A DNA stretch of 12,723 nucleotides from Oscillospiraceae bacterium (GTDB lineage Bacteria > Bacillota > Clostridia > Oscillospirales > Oscillospiraceae), in NCBI GenBank assembly GCA_016295615.1, contig JAEDKW010000024.1:1-12723 (forward strand), in the 5' to 3' direction. Position 1 is the first letter of the stretch; each line of letters opens with the position of its first letter. A model generated the notes under the pieces. It was not told the origin of the DNA and ran no database searches. It saw nothing but the letters and a program-made list of their open reading frames with translations. Made by a program: the position numbers and the translations under genes. Positions 8,044 to 12,723 of this stretch are shown piece by piece.

Positions 8044-9936
8044 TTAATCCTCCTCTTCAATGGCGTCGATCGCGCCGAACGGGCAGGCGCCCCAGCAGGC
8101 ACCGCAGTGGACGCACTTGCTCGTGTCGATCGTATGCGGCATGCGGATCTCGCCGGAGATCGCCTCCATCGGGCAGTTCTTCTTGCACTTACCGCAGCCG
8201 CGGCACAGCTCGGGATTGATCTCCAGATGGCGTCTGCGTCCGTTGCAGTGCGGGCAGTGCTTATCCACAACGTGCGCAAGATACTCGTTGCGGAAATATT
8301 TCAGCGTGGAGAGCACCGGCTTGCACGCGCTCTGTCCCAGACCGCACAGCGCCGTCTCCGTGATGGTGTTTGCAAGCTCCTCGAGCATGTCGAGATCCTC
8401 AAGCGTGCCTTCGTTGGCGATGATGCGCTCCAGAATCTCCAGCATGCGCTTTGTGCCCTCGCGGCAGGGGACGCACTTGCCGCAGCTTTCATTCTGCGTG
8501 AAGTTCATGAAGAAGCGCGCCGTCTCGACCATGCAGGTGTCCTCGTCCATGACGACGAGACCGCCGGAGCCGACGATCGCGCCGACCTTCTTGAGCGAGT
8601 CGAAGTCAAGCGGCATATCGAGGTGCTCCTCCGTCAGGCAGCCGCCGGCAGGACCGCCGATCTGCACGGCCTTGAACTTCTTGCCGTCCTTGATGCCGCC
8701 GCCGATATCGAAAATGATCTTGCGCAGCGTCGTCCCCATCGGGACCTCCACAAGACCGGTGTTGACCACATTGCCCGTAAGCGCAAAGGTTTTCGTGCCG
8801 GGTGACTTTTCCGTGCCGAAGCTTCTGTACCAGTCCGCGCCGTTCATCACGATGCCGGGAACGTTGGCAAAGGTCTCGACATTGTTGAGGACCGTCGGCT
8901 TTGCCCACAGACCCTGATCGACCGTGCGCGGCGGCTTGACGCGCGGCATACCGCGCTTGCCTTCGATGGAGGCGGTCAGCGCGCTGCCCTCGCCGCAGAC
9001 GAAAGCGCCCGCGCCGCGGTTGATATGCAGGTGGAAGCTGAAGCCGCTTTTCATGATGTTGTCGCCGAGCAGACCCAGCTCCTCAGCCTTCGCCATAGCG
9101 GTCCTGAGGCGCGCCACAGCAAGCGGATACTCCGCGCGGACGTAAATGTAGCCCTCGGACGCGCCCGTGGCAACACCCGCAATGAGCATGCCTTCAATGA
9201 CGGAATGGGGGTTGCCCTCCATAACGCCCTGATCCATGAATGCGCCCGGATCGCCCTCGTCGCCGTTGCAGACAACGTACTTGACGTCGGAAACGTTCTT
9301 CCTCACGCTCTCCCACTTGCGTCCGGCGGGGAACCCGCCGCCGCCGCGTCCGCGCAGACCCGAGTCGGAGATCGCCTGGCAGATCTCGGCGCCGGTCATG
9401 TCGAAAAGAGCCTTCTCAAAGGCTTCATAGCCGCCGAGTGCAATGTATTCCAGCATATCCTCAGCGTTGCTCTTGCCGCTGTTTTTCAGCACGAGACGCT
9501 GCTGGTTCTTGTAAAACGGGATGTCGTCGCGCCTCTGATAGCGCTGACCGTCCTTCTCATAGAGCAGGCGCTCGATCACCTCGCCGCCGAGGATCGTCTT
9601 TTCAATGATCTCGTCGCAGTCCTCCACACGGACATGGGTGTAGAGCACGCCGAGCGGCTCGATATCGACCAGCGGACCGATCTCACAAAAGCCGTGGCAG
9701 CCGCTCTTTTTCAGGTGGAATCCGTCGCCGTGCGTCTCCTCCCGGAGGGAGACGGCGATCTCAATGCCGCGCTTTTCGCATTCCGCCTTGAGGTACTCGT
9801 AAACCTTCATCGAGCCGCTTGCAATGCAGCCGGTGCCGGCGCAGACAAGCACCTGGCGCGTCTGCTGCTCCAGCAGAGCCTTCGCTTCCGCGCGCAGCGC
9901 ATCCAGACGCTCGCGGGTCAGTTTAAGCTTCGCCAT
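8044..9936 (-). CDS. hydB: NuoF-like hydrogenase subunit HydB (NAD(P)/FMN)
   Basis: The 630-residue subunit binds FMN and NAD(P)H and is where flavin-based electron bifurcation is thought to occur in HydABC enzymes. Domains in order are: a thioredoxin-like [2Fe-2S] domain (C32, C37, C80, C84), the FMN/NADH core with GRGGGGFPAG (196-205), CNGDEGDPGAF (from 223) and GAGAFVCGEGSAL (308-320), and the NuoF-type [4Fe-4S] site ESCGKCVPCREG (C485, C488, C491) with C531. The C-terminal extension carries two ferredoxin [4Fe-4S] motifs (C578, C581, C584, C588 and C608, C611, C614, C618). C538, C561 and C564 could hold a further metal ion; that is inference. ATG 9936 has AAAGGAGG 9 nt upstream (9946-9953), while an upstream ATG at 9969 has no such site. 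The gene overlaps hydC by 14 nt. Its acidic C-terminal codons (EEED) also encode the hydA ribosome binding site. Confidence 0.96.
   Translation of the reverse strand: MAKLKLTRERLDALRAEAKALLEQQTRQVLVCAGTGCIASGSMKVYEYLKAECEKRGIEIAVSLREETHGDGFHLKKSGCHGFCEIGPLVDIEPLGVLYTHVRVEDCDEIIEKTILGGEVIERLLYEKDGQRYQRRDDIPFYKNQQRLVLKNSGKSNAEDMLEYIALGGYEAFEKALFDMTGAEICQAISDSGLRGRGGGGFPAGRKWESVRKNVSDVKYVVCNGDEGDPGAFMDQGVMEGNPHSVIEGMLIAGVATGASEGYIYVRAEYPLAVARLRTAMAKAEELGLLGDNIMKSGFSFHLHINRGAGAFVCGEGSALTASIEGKRGMPRVKPPRTVDQGLWAKPTVLNNVETFANVPGIVMNGADWYRSFGTEKSPGTKTFALTGNVVNTGLVEVPMGTTLRKIIFDIGGGIKDGKKFKAVQIGGPAGGCLTEEHLDMPLDFDSLKKVGAIVGSGGLVVMDEDTCMVETARFFMNFTQNESCGKCVPCREGTKRMLEILERIIANEGTLEDLDMLEELANTITETALCGLGQSACKPVLSTLKYFRNEYLAHVVDKHCPHCNGRRRHLEINPELCRGCGKCKKNCPMEAISGEIRMPHTIDTSKCVHCGACWGACPFGAIDAIEEED
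8049..8054 (-). promoter_or_regulatory. hydA ribosome binding site inside the hydB 3' end
   Basis: AGGAGG on the minus strand lies within the last codons of hydB (Glu-Glu-Glu-Asp-stop) and 9 nt before the hydA ATG at 8039. It fixes that start against longer in-frame readings and suggests translational coupling of hydB and hydA. Confidence 0.8.
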
Positions 9937-10423
9937 TGCCCTGCGCCTCCTTTCTGCGGATCTCCTCAAGCAGCGCGACCGCGCTCTCGGGCGTCATCTT
10001 TGCGTGGACCTCGTCGTTGACGGTCATCGCCGGGGCAAGGGAGCACGCGCCGAGACACGCGACCGTTTCCAGCGTGAAAAGCTGGTCGGCAGAGGTTTTC
10101 TGCTTGCCGGTCAGACCCAGATACTCATGCAGCGCATCGTAGATCGGCTGGGACTTGCGCACGTGGCACGCGGTACCGCAGCAGACCTTGACGATGTATT
10201 TTCCCTTCGCCTCGAGCGAGAAATTTTCATAGAACGTTGCCACGCTGTAGACCTTGGCGATGCCGATGCCCAGCTTTTCGGCGATCAGCTCCAAAGCGCC
10301 GGTGCTGAGATAGTTGAACTCGTGCTGAATATCCTGCATCATGGCGATCAGGCTTTCTCTTTTGCAGCCGTAGCCGTCCACGATCCGCTCTACGCGCGCA
10401 AGCATCTCTTTTTCAGAAATCAT
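9923..10423 (-). CDS. hydC: NuoE-like hydrogenase subunit HydC ([2Fe-2S])
   Basis: The 166-residue product is a complete NuoE/24-kDa-type subunit. An N-terminal helical bundle (about 1-70, with IQHEFNYLS and IAKVYSVATFYENFS) precedes a thioredoxin-like domain. That domain holds one [2Fe-2S] cluster, with ligands C81 and C86 (CCGTACHV) and C123 and C127 (ACLGAC). In HydABC complexes this subunit sits against the FMN domain of HydB and relays electrons. ATG 10423 has an AGGAGG site 9 nt upstream (10433-10438). It is the first gene of the operon, and its last 14 nt overlap hydB, whose ribosome binding site (9946-9953) lies inside the hydC coding region. The order hydC-hydB-hydA matches that known for electron-bifurcating hydrogenases such as the one in Thermotoga maritima. 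Confidence 0.96.
   Translation of the reverse strand: MISEKEMLARVERIVDGYGCKRESLIAMMQDIQHEFNYLSTGALELIAEKLGIGIAKVYSVATFYENFSLEAKGKYIVKVCCGTACHVRKSQPIYDALHEYLGLTGKQKTSADQLFTLETVACLGACSLAPAMTVNDEVHAKMTPESAVALLEEIRRKEAQGNGEA
9946..9953 (-). promoter_or_regulatory. hydB ribosome binding site inside hydC
   Basis: AAAGGAGG on the minus strand lies within the hydC coding sequence and 9 nt before the hydB ATG at 9936. It supports that start over the upstream in-frame ATG at 9969 and suggests coupled translation. Confidence 0.8.
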
Positions 10424-10452
10424 GGTAGCCTTCCTCCTGTTCTTTATTTAAG

Positions 10453-10495
10453 TTACACAACGCTAATAAAATAACATAACACCGCTTTTGTGTAA
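10453..10495. repeat. Interrupted inverted repeat TTACACAA-N27-TTGTGTAA at the hydrogenase promoter
   Basis: TTACACAA at 10453-10460 and its exact complement TTGTGTAA at 10488-10495 are 35 bp apart start to start. For the predicted hydCBA promoter, one arm overlaps the -35 box and the other begins at about +1, which would suit a repressor contacting both sides of the core promoter. The arms are oriented oppositely to a Rex operator and the spacing is too wide for one. The regulator is unknown. Confidence 0.45.
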
Positions 10496-10496
10496 A
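10468..10496 (-). promoter_or_regulatory. Candidate promoter of the hydCBA operon
   Basis: On the minus strand TTTACA (10496-10491) and TATTTT (10473-10468) are 17 bases apart, with a start expected near 10461. A perfect TTGACA also exists at 10507-10502, but the nearest acceptable -10 (TGTTAT) would be 20 bases away. The region is strongly AT-rich compared with the genes. It also holds an 8-bp inverted repeat described separately. Confidence 0.45.
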
Positions 10497-10505
10497 CAGT
10501 TTGTC

Positions 10506-10530
10506 AAAAATCAAATCATTGATTATTTTT
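10506..10530. terminator. Weak AT-rich hairpin after the second LysR gene
   Basis: AATCAA (about 10509-10514) pairs with TTGATT (10519-10524) around a four-base loop, flanked by A residues on the left and T residues on the right. The stem has a single G-C pair, so termination would be inefficient. Some readthrough from the LysR gene (ending at 10558) into hydCBA is possible. Confidence 0.25.
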
Positions 10531-10557
10531 ATAATTTATTCGTTTTCATTGCTCTGC

Positions 10558-11445
10558 TCAATGTCCGGCTCTTTCACCGCCTTCTCCGTCCGTGCGGAAG
10601 GAATCAAAATACTCCACCGCCTGCAGCGAGACGGGCGTGTCAAGAAACACATAATTGAACTCGCGCACCGCGCTCATCCCCTCCACGCGGAACGACGCGA
10701 GCCGGTTGCCCCGCTTTTTTACCGCCTGATAGGCAAAGGTTATGCTTTCGCCCTGTTCCAGCACCTGCGCCATCAGTCCGAAGTTCCCGATCGTCGTAAT
10801 GCGCGAAAACTCCGCAACCGAGTGGTTTCTTTCGTACAAAAGCTGCTCGAGAATGTTTCGTGTGCCGGAGCCCTCCTCGCGCAAAAGCAGATTCTCGCCC
10901 CATATCTCCTCAAGCGGGACCGTGCGGCCGGCAAAGGGATGCGTCTTTGCGCAGATCCCCAGAAAGGGCTCCGTCCTGTAAAGCAGGCTCGCAAATTTTC
11001 TGCGGTCAAAAAAGCCCTCGATCAGCGCAAAATCAAGCGTTCCTTTGGAAAGCATGTCCAGCAGGTGTTCCGTATTGTCGACCTCGACGGATAAGCGGTT
11101 TTCCGGCACGGAAAGGTAGCGCGAAACCTGTCCGGCGATCACATATTCCCCGATGGTCTTGGTCGCGCCGATGGCAAGCGACCTTGTTCCCGTTCCCCGG
11201 AGCTGCATTTCAAGCCTTCTCTCCTGGTAGCGCACAGTTTCGGCATACTTTTTCAGCGCCTCCGCCTCCGGCGTCATCTTCAGCGTTCTTCTGTCATACA
11301 AAAACAGCTTGCAGCCGTACCGCTCCTCCAGATAATGGATGTGCTGCGTAACGGCAGGCTGCGTCATGTTCAGTTCCTCAGCCGTCCTGCGGTAATTCAT
11401 CAGGCGGCAAAGCGTGAGAAAGGTCTCGATCCTGTCACCGGTCAT
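10558..11445 (-). CDS. LysR-type transcriptional regulator (divergent from yeiH)
   Basis: The 295-residue product has the LysR winged helix-turn-helix at residues 3-62 (FLTLCRLMNYRRTAEELNMT then AVTQHIHYLEERYGCKLF) and an effector-binding domain from about residue 88 (RSLAIGATKTIGEYVIAG) to about 290. A divergent LysR gene next to a YeiH-family gene is a well-known arrangement (in enterobacteria, yeiE and yeiH). The shared gap carries two tandem LysR-type boxes, so control of yeiH and of itself is likely. ATG 11443-11445 follows a GGGGGGAG run only 3 nt away, a short spacing, but no better start exists. The gene is also co-directional with hydCBA 135 nt downstream, so a link to the hydrogenase cannot be excluded. 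The ligand is not predictable from sequence. Confidence 0.93.
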   Translation of the reverse strand: MTGDRIETFLTLCRLMNYRRTAEELNMTQPAVTQHIHYLEERYGCKLFLYDRRTLKMTPEAEALKKYAETVRYQERRLEMQLRGTGTRSLAIGATKTIGEYVIAGQVSRYLSVPENRLSVEVDNTEHLLDMLSKGTLDFALIEGFFDRRKFASLLYRTEPFLGICAKTHPFAGRTVPLEEIWGENLLLREEGSGTRNILEQLLYERNHSVAEFSRITTIGNFGLMAQVLEQGESITFAYQAVKKRGNRLASFRVEGMSAVREFNYVFLDTPVSLQAVEYFDSFRTDGEGGERAGH

Positions 11446-11459
11446 AGGCTCCCCCCTGT

Positions 11460-11478
11460 TGATAATCTTATCTTATCA
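11460..11478. promoter_or_regulatory. LysR-type box 1 (TGATAA-N7-TTATCA)
   Basis: Perfect 6-bp arms at 11460-11465 and 11473-11478 enclose seven bases and contain the T-N11-A core typical of LysR sites. The centre lies about 63 bp upstream of the predicted yeiH transcription start, where the LysR recognition site is usually found. It is also within the lysR leader, so it could serve autoregulation. Confidence 0.65.
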
Positions 11479-11481
11479 GCT

Positions 11482-11512
11482 AATATAAAATGATAATTTG
11501 ATTTTATCACAA
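11482..11512 (-). promoter_or_regulatory. Possible promoter of the divergent LysR gene
   Basis: On the minus strand TTGTGA (11512-11507) and TATATT (11487-11482) are 19 bases apart, a wide spacing. The pair overlaps LysR box 2, which would let the regulator limit its own expression. It is tentative. Confidence 0.3.
11491..11509. promoter_or_regulatory. LysR-type box 2 (TGATAA-N7-TTATCA)
   Basis: This is a second exact copy of the arms, at 11491-11496 and 11504-11509, with the same seven-base spacer length and offset 31 bp (about three helical turns) from box 1. Its spacer contains the predicted yeiH -35 box (11498-11503). It therefore sits where LysR activation sites normally lie, next to RNA polymerase. 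Confidence 0.65.
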
Positions 11513-11525
11513 AGTGTGCTAAAAT
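11498..11525 (+). promoter_or_regulatory. Promoter of the yeiH-family gene
   Basis: TTGATT (11498-11503) and TAAAAT (11520-11525) are separated by 16 bases, so transcription should start near 11532. The -35 box lies inside LysR box 2, so binding there should directly affect promoter use. Confidence 0.6.
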
Positions 11526-11556
11526 CAAGTCCAATATAAGTCAGGAGGGTTCTTTT

Positions 11557-12594
11557 ATGAATGCCATCAAAAAAGCTGCCGGTCTCGTGCCCGGATTTGC
11601 CCTTGCGCTTTTGATCGCTGCCGCGGCAAAGCTGCTGGAAAGTCTGCTGCCCATCCATCTGATCGGCGCGTCGGTCATCGCCCTTTTTATCGGCATGATC
11701 ATCAACGCCTATTGGAAGCCCAGCGGCTTTTTTGCACCGGGATTAAAATTCACCTCTAAAAAAATACTGAAATTCGCCATCATTCTGCTCGGCGCCTCTC
11801 TCAACATCAGCATCGTATTGCAGGTCGGCAAACTGTCGCTGGTCGTCATGTGCTTCACGCTGCTCACCTGCTTCGGCGGAGGCTATTTTGTCGGAAGGGC
11901 GCTGAAAATCAACTGGAAGCTCTCCAACCTGATCTCCGCCGGCACCGGCATCTGCGGCGGCTCCGCCATCGCCGCGATCGCGCCGGTCATCGACGCGGAT
12001 GATACGGATATCGCCTACGCGATGTCCGCCACGTTTCTCTTTGACATGGCGATGATCGTTTTGTTCCCCATCATGGGACATGCCATGGGGCTTTCGGACA
12101 TTGCATACGGTCTTTGGTCGGGCACCGCGGTGAACGACACCTCCAGCGTCGTGGCCGCCGGCTATGCCTTTTCCGAAGCGGCAGGCGATTTTGCAACGAT
12201 GGTCAAGCTGACGCGCACACTTTCCATCATTCCCACGGTGCTCGTCTTTGCCCTGATCTCCGCCGGATTGAAGAAAAAAGAGGCGGCGGCAAACGGCACG
12301 GAGGAGCAGACGGCGCACCATCTCAGGATCACCGCGATTATTCCGTGGTTTATTTTCGGATTCCTCGCCCTAACGGCGGTCAACAGTCTCGGCGTCATTC
12401 CCGACGGGGTCTCCTCCTGCATGAAGGATGTGAGCAAGTTCCTCATGGTGTCCGCGCTTGCCGCGATCGGTCTGAACACAAGCTTTAAGGATATGCGGAA
12501 ATCCGGCATTGCACCCATGATCCACGGCTTCATCATCTCCGCGCTTGTGGTCGTCGTCGCCATCGCCGTGGAATACTTTATGGGGCTTGTATAA
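11557..12594 (+). CDS. yeiH: YeiH-family putative sulfate/anion exporter (UPF0324)
   Basis: The 345-residue integral membrane protein belongs to the YeiH/UPF0324 family (Cons_hypoth698), often annotated as putative sulfate exporters, though the substrate is weakly supported. Family landmarks are GTGICGGSAIAAIAP at residues 129-143 and GTAVNDTSSVVAAG at 189-202, both probably lining the transport path. Hydrophobic segments are visible at about 9-27, 34-51, 70-90, 92-114, 152-175, 220-240, 263-283 and 320-344, with further shorter ones. A charged cytoplasmic-looking stretch (KKKEAAANGTEEQ) lies near 242-254. ATG 11557 has an AGGAGGG site seven bases upstream (11543-11549). The divergent LysR gene and the two LysR boxes in the gap point to regulated expression. 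The gene is followed by hairpins at 12602-12653 and 12663-12697. Confidence 0.93.
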   Translation: MNAIKKAAGLVPGFALALLIAAAAKLLESLLPIHLIGASVIALFIGMIINAYWKPSGFFAPGLKFTSKKILKFAIILLGASLNISIVLQVGKLSLVVMCFTLLTCFGGGYFVGRALKINWKLSNLISAGTGICGGSAIAAIAPVIDADDTDIAYAMSATFLFDMAMIVLFPIMGHAMGLSDIAYGLWSGTAVNDTSSVVAAGYAFSEAAGDFATMVKLTRTLSIIPTVLVFALISAGLKKKEAAANGTEEQTAHHLRITAIIPWFIFGFLALTAVNSLGVIPDGVSSCMKDVSKFLMVSALAAIGLNTSFKDMRKSGIAPMIHGFIISALVVVVAIAVEYFMGLV

Positions 12595-12595
12595 C

Positions 12596-12653
12596 AAAAA
12601 ACGGCACCGCCCGCCGGGAACGCTCCAATCGCGTTTTCCGGCAGGCAATGCCG
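12596..12653 (-). terminator. Long imperfect hairpin with a T tract on the minus strand
   Basis: The arms 12602-12623 and 12631-12653 pair over about 17 positions with two small mismatched places, one G-U pair and one bulged T, around a seven-base loop. A run of six A at 12596-12601 becomes a T tract on the minus strand, so it reads as a terminator for leftward transcription, such as from the tRNA gene. On the plus strand there is no T tract after it. Confidence 0.6.
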
Positions 12654-12662
12654 CAGCAAAGC

Positions 12663-12697
12663 AAAAAACACCGAAGTCTTGCGACTTCGGTGTTTTT
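12663..12697. terminator. Bidirectional terminator between yeiH and the tRNA gene
   Basis: The arms 12664-12678 and 12683-12697 form a perfect 15-bp stem (AAAAACACCGAAGTC with its complement) around a TTGC loop, with A residues on the left and T on the right. It closes yeiH on the plus strand and the tRNA gene on the minus strand, ending just 1 nt from the tRNA CCA end. Confidence 0.9.
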
Positions 12698-12698
12698 C

Positions 12699-12723
12699 TG
12701 GTGCGCGGTACAGGACTCGAACC
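12699..12723 (-). tRNA. 3' end of a tRNA gene (isotype not visible)
   Basis: Read on the minus strand, the last 25 bases give GG, the T loop TTCGAGT, the 3' T-stem strand CCTGT, the acceptor strand ACCGCGC, discriminator A and an encoded CCA. This is a standard tRNA 3' half, with the rest lying outside the window. The 5' acceptor strand should read GCGCGGT. The anticodon is not in the window, so the amino acid cannot be named. Confidence 0.85.

Noticed and set aside
6357..8219. A 620-codon open frame on the plus strand opposite hydA
   Set aside because: It is antisense to a gene with complete, numbered catalytic motifs and has no ribosome binding site or recognisable domain; it is a codon-bias shadow.
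8040..8279. An 80-residue N-terminal extension of HydA read through the hydB 3' end
   Set aside because: The extension is Arg/Ser/Ala-rich out-of-frame translation of the HydB ferredoxin domain. The start at 8039 has a strong ribosome binding site and gives a family-typical N-terminus.
9025..10020. A 331-codon plus-strand open frame opposite hydB and hydC
   Set aside because: It is antisense to two clear subunit genes and crosses their overlap; the composition is typical of antisense translation.
10453..10495. Rex operator at the hydrogenase promoter
   Set aside because: A Rex site needs close, inward-facing TTGTG or TTGTTAA half-sites. Here the arms face the other way and are separated by 27 bases.

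Overview
The window looks like a chromosomal segment of a GC-rich, strictly anaerobic Firmicute of the Clostridia, probably Oscillospirales/Ruminococcaceae-like (inferred). The evidence is a trimeric [FeFe] hydrogenase, a DUF1846 protein, a Tex protein and a long CofE-like protein, combined with strong AGGAGG-type ribosome binding sites, AT-rich intergenic regions with sigma-A type promoters, and compact hairpin terminators. No transposase, integrase, CRISPR array or phage gene is visible.

Layout. (1) 1-244: a terminator-like hairpin, then a good promoter (TTGCCA-17-TATAAT) for the DUF1846 gene. (2) 245-1729: DUF1846/UPF0371 protein, closed by a hairpin terminator. (3) 1820-3979: Tex-type S1 RNA-binding protein, ending at a perfect bidirectional terminator shared with the convergent next gene. 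(4) 4037-5233 (minus): a CofE-like (F420-0:glutamate ligase family) protein, divergent from (5) a LysR-type regulator at 5384-6268. (6) A second bidirectional terminator at about 6279-6320 separates that regulator from the convergent hydrogenase operon. (7) 6342-10423 (minus): three tightly packed genes, hydC-hydB-hydA in transcription order, encoding a NuoE-like, a NuoF-like and an H-cluster subunit. (8) 10558-11445 (minus): a second LysR-type regulator, divergent from (9) a YeiH-family membrane protein at 11557-12594. (10) 12595-12723: two hairpin terminators and the 3' end of a tRNA gene on the minus strand.

How the genes work together. HydC, HydB and HydA carry all the cofactor motifs expected of a soluble NAD(P)-linked, probably electron-bifurcating hydrogenase that disposes of fermentative electrons as H2. 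The HydA numbering is collinear with Clostridium pasteurianum CpI from about residue 147 to 503. All H-cluster ligands and the proton-path residues are present, but three second-shell positions differ (A232, M325, Y417). The maturases HydE, HydF and HydG are not in the window. The two LysR/target pairs are divergent. The LysR/yeiH pair has a clear regulatory signal: two tandem TGATAA-N7-TTATCA boxes at positions matching the classical LysR recognition and activation sites relative to a predicted yeiH promoter.

I do not see a wholly new multi-gene system. The points most worth a second look are the tandem LysR boxes, the CofE-like protein in a lineage not known for F420, the inverted repeat around the hydrogenase promoter, and the altered second shell of the hydrogenase.
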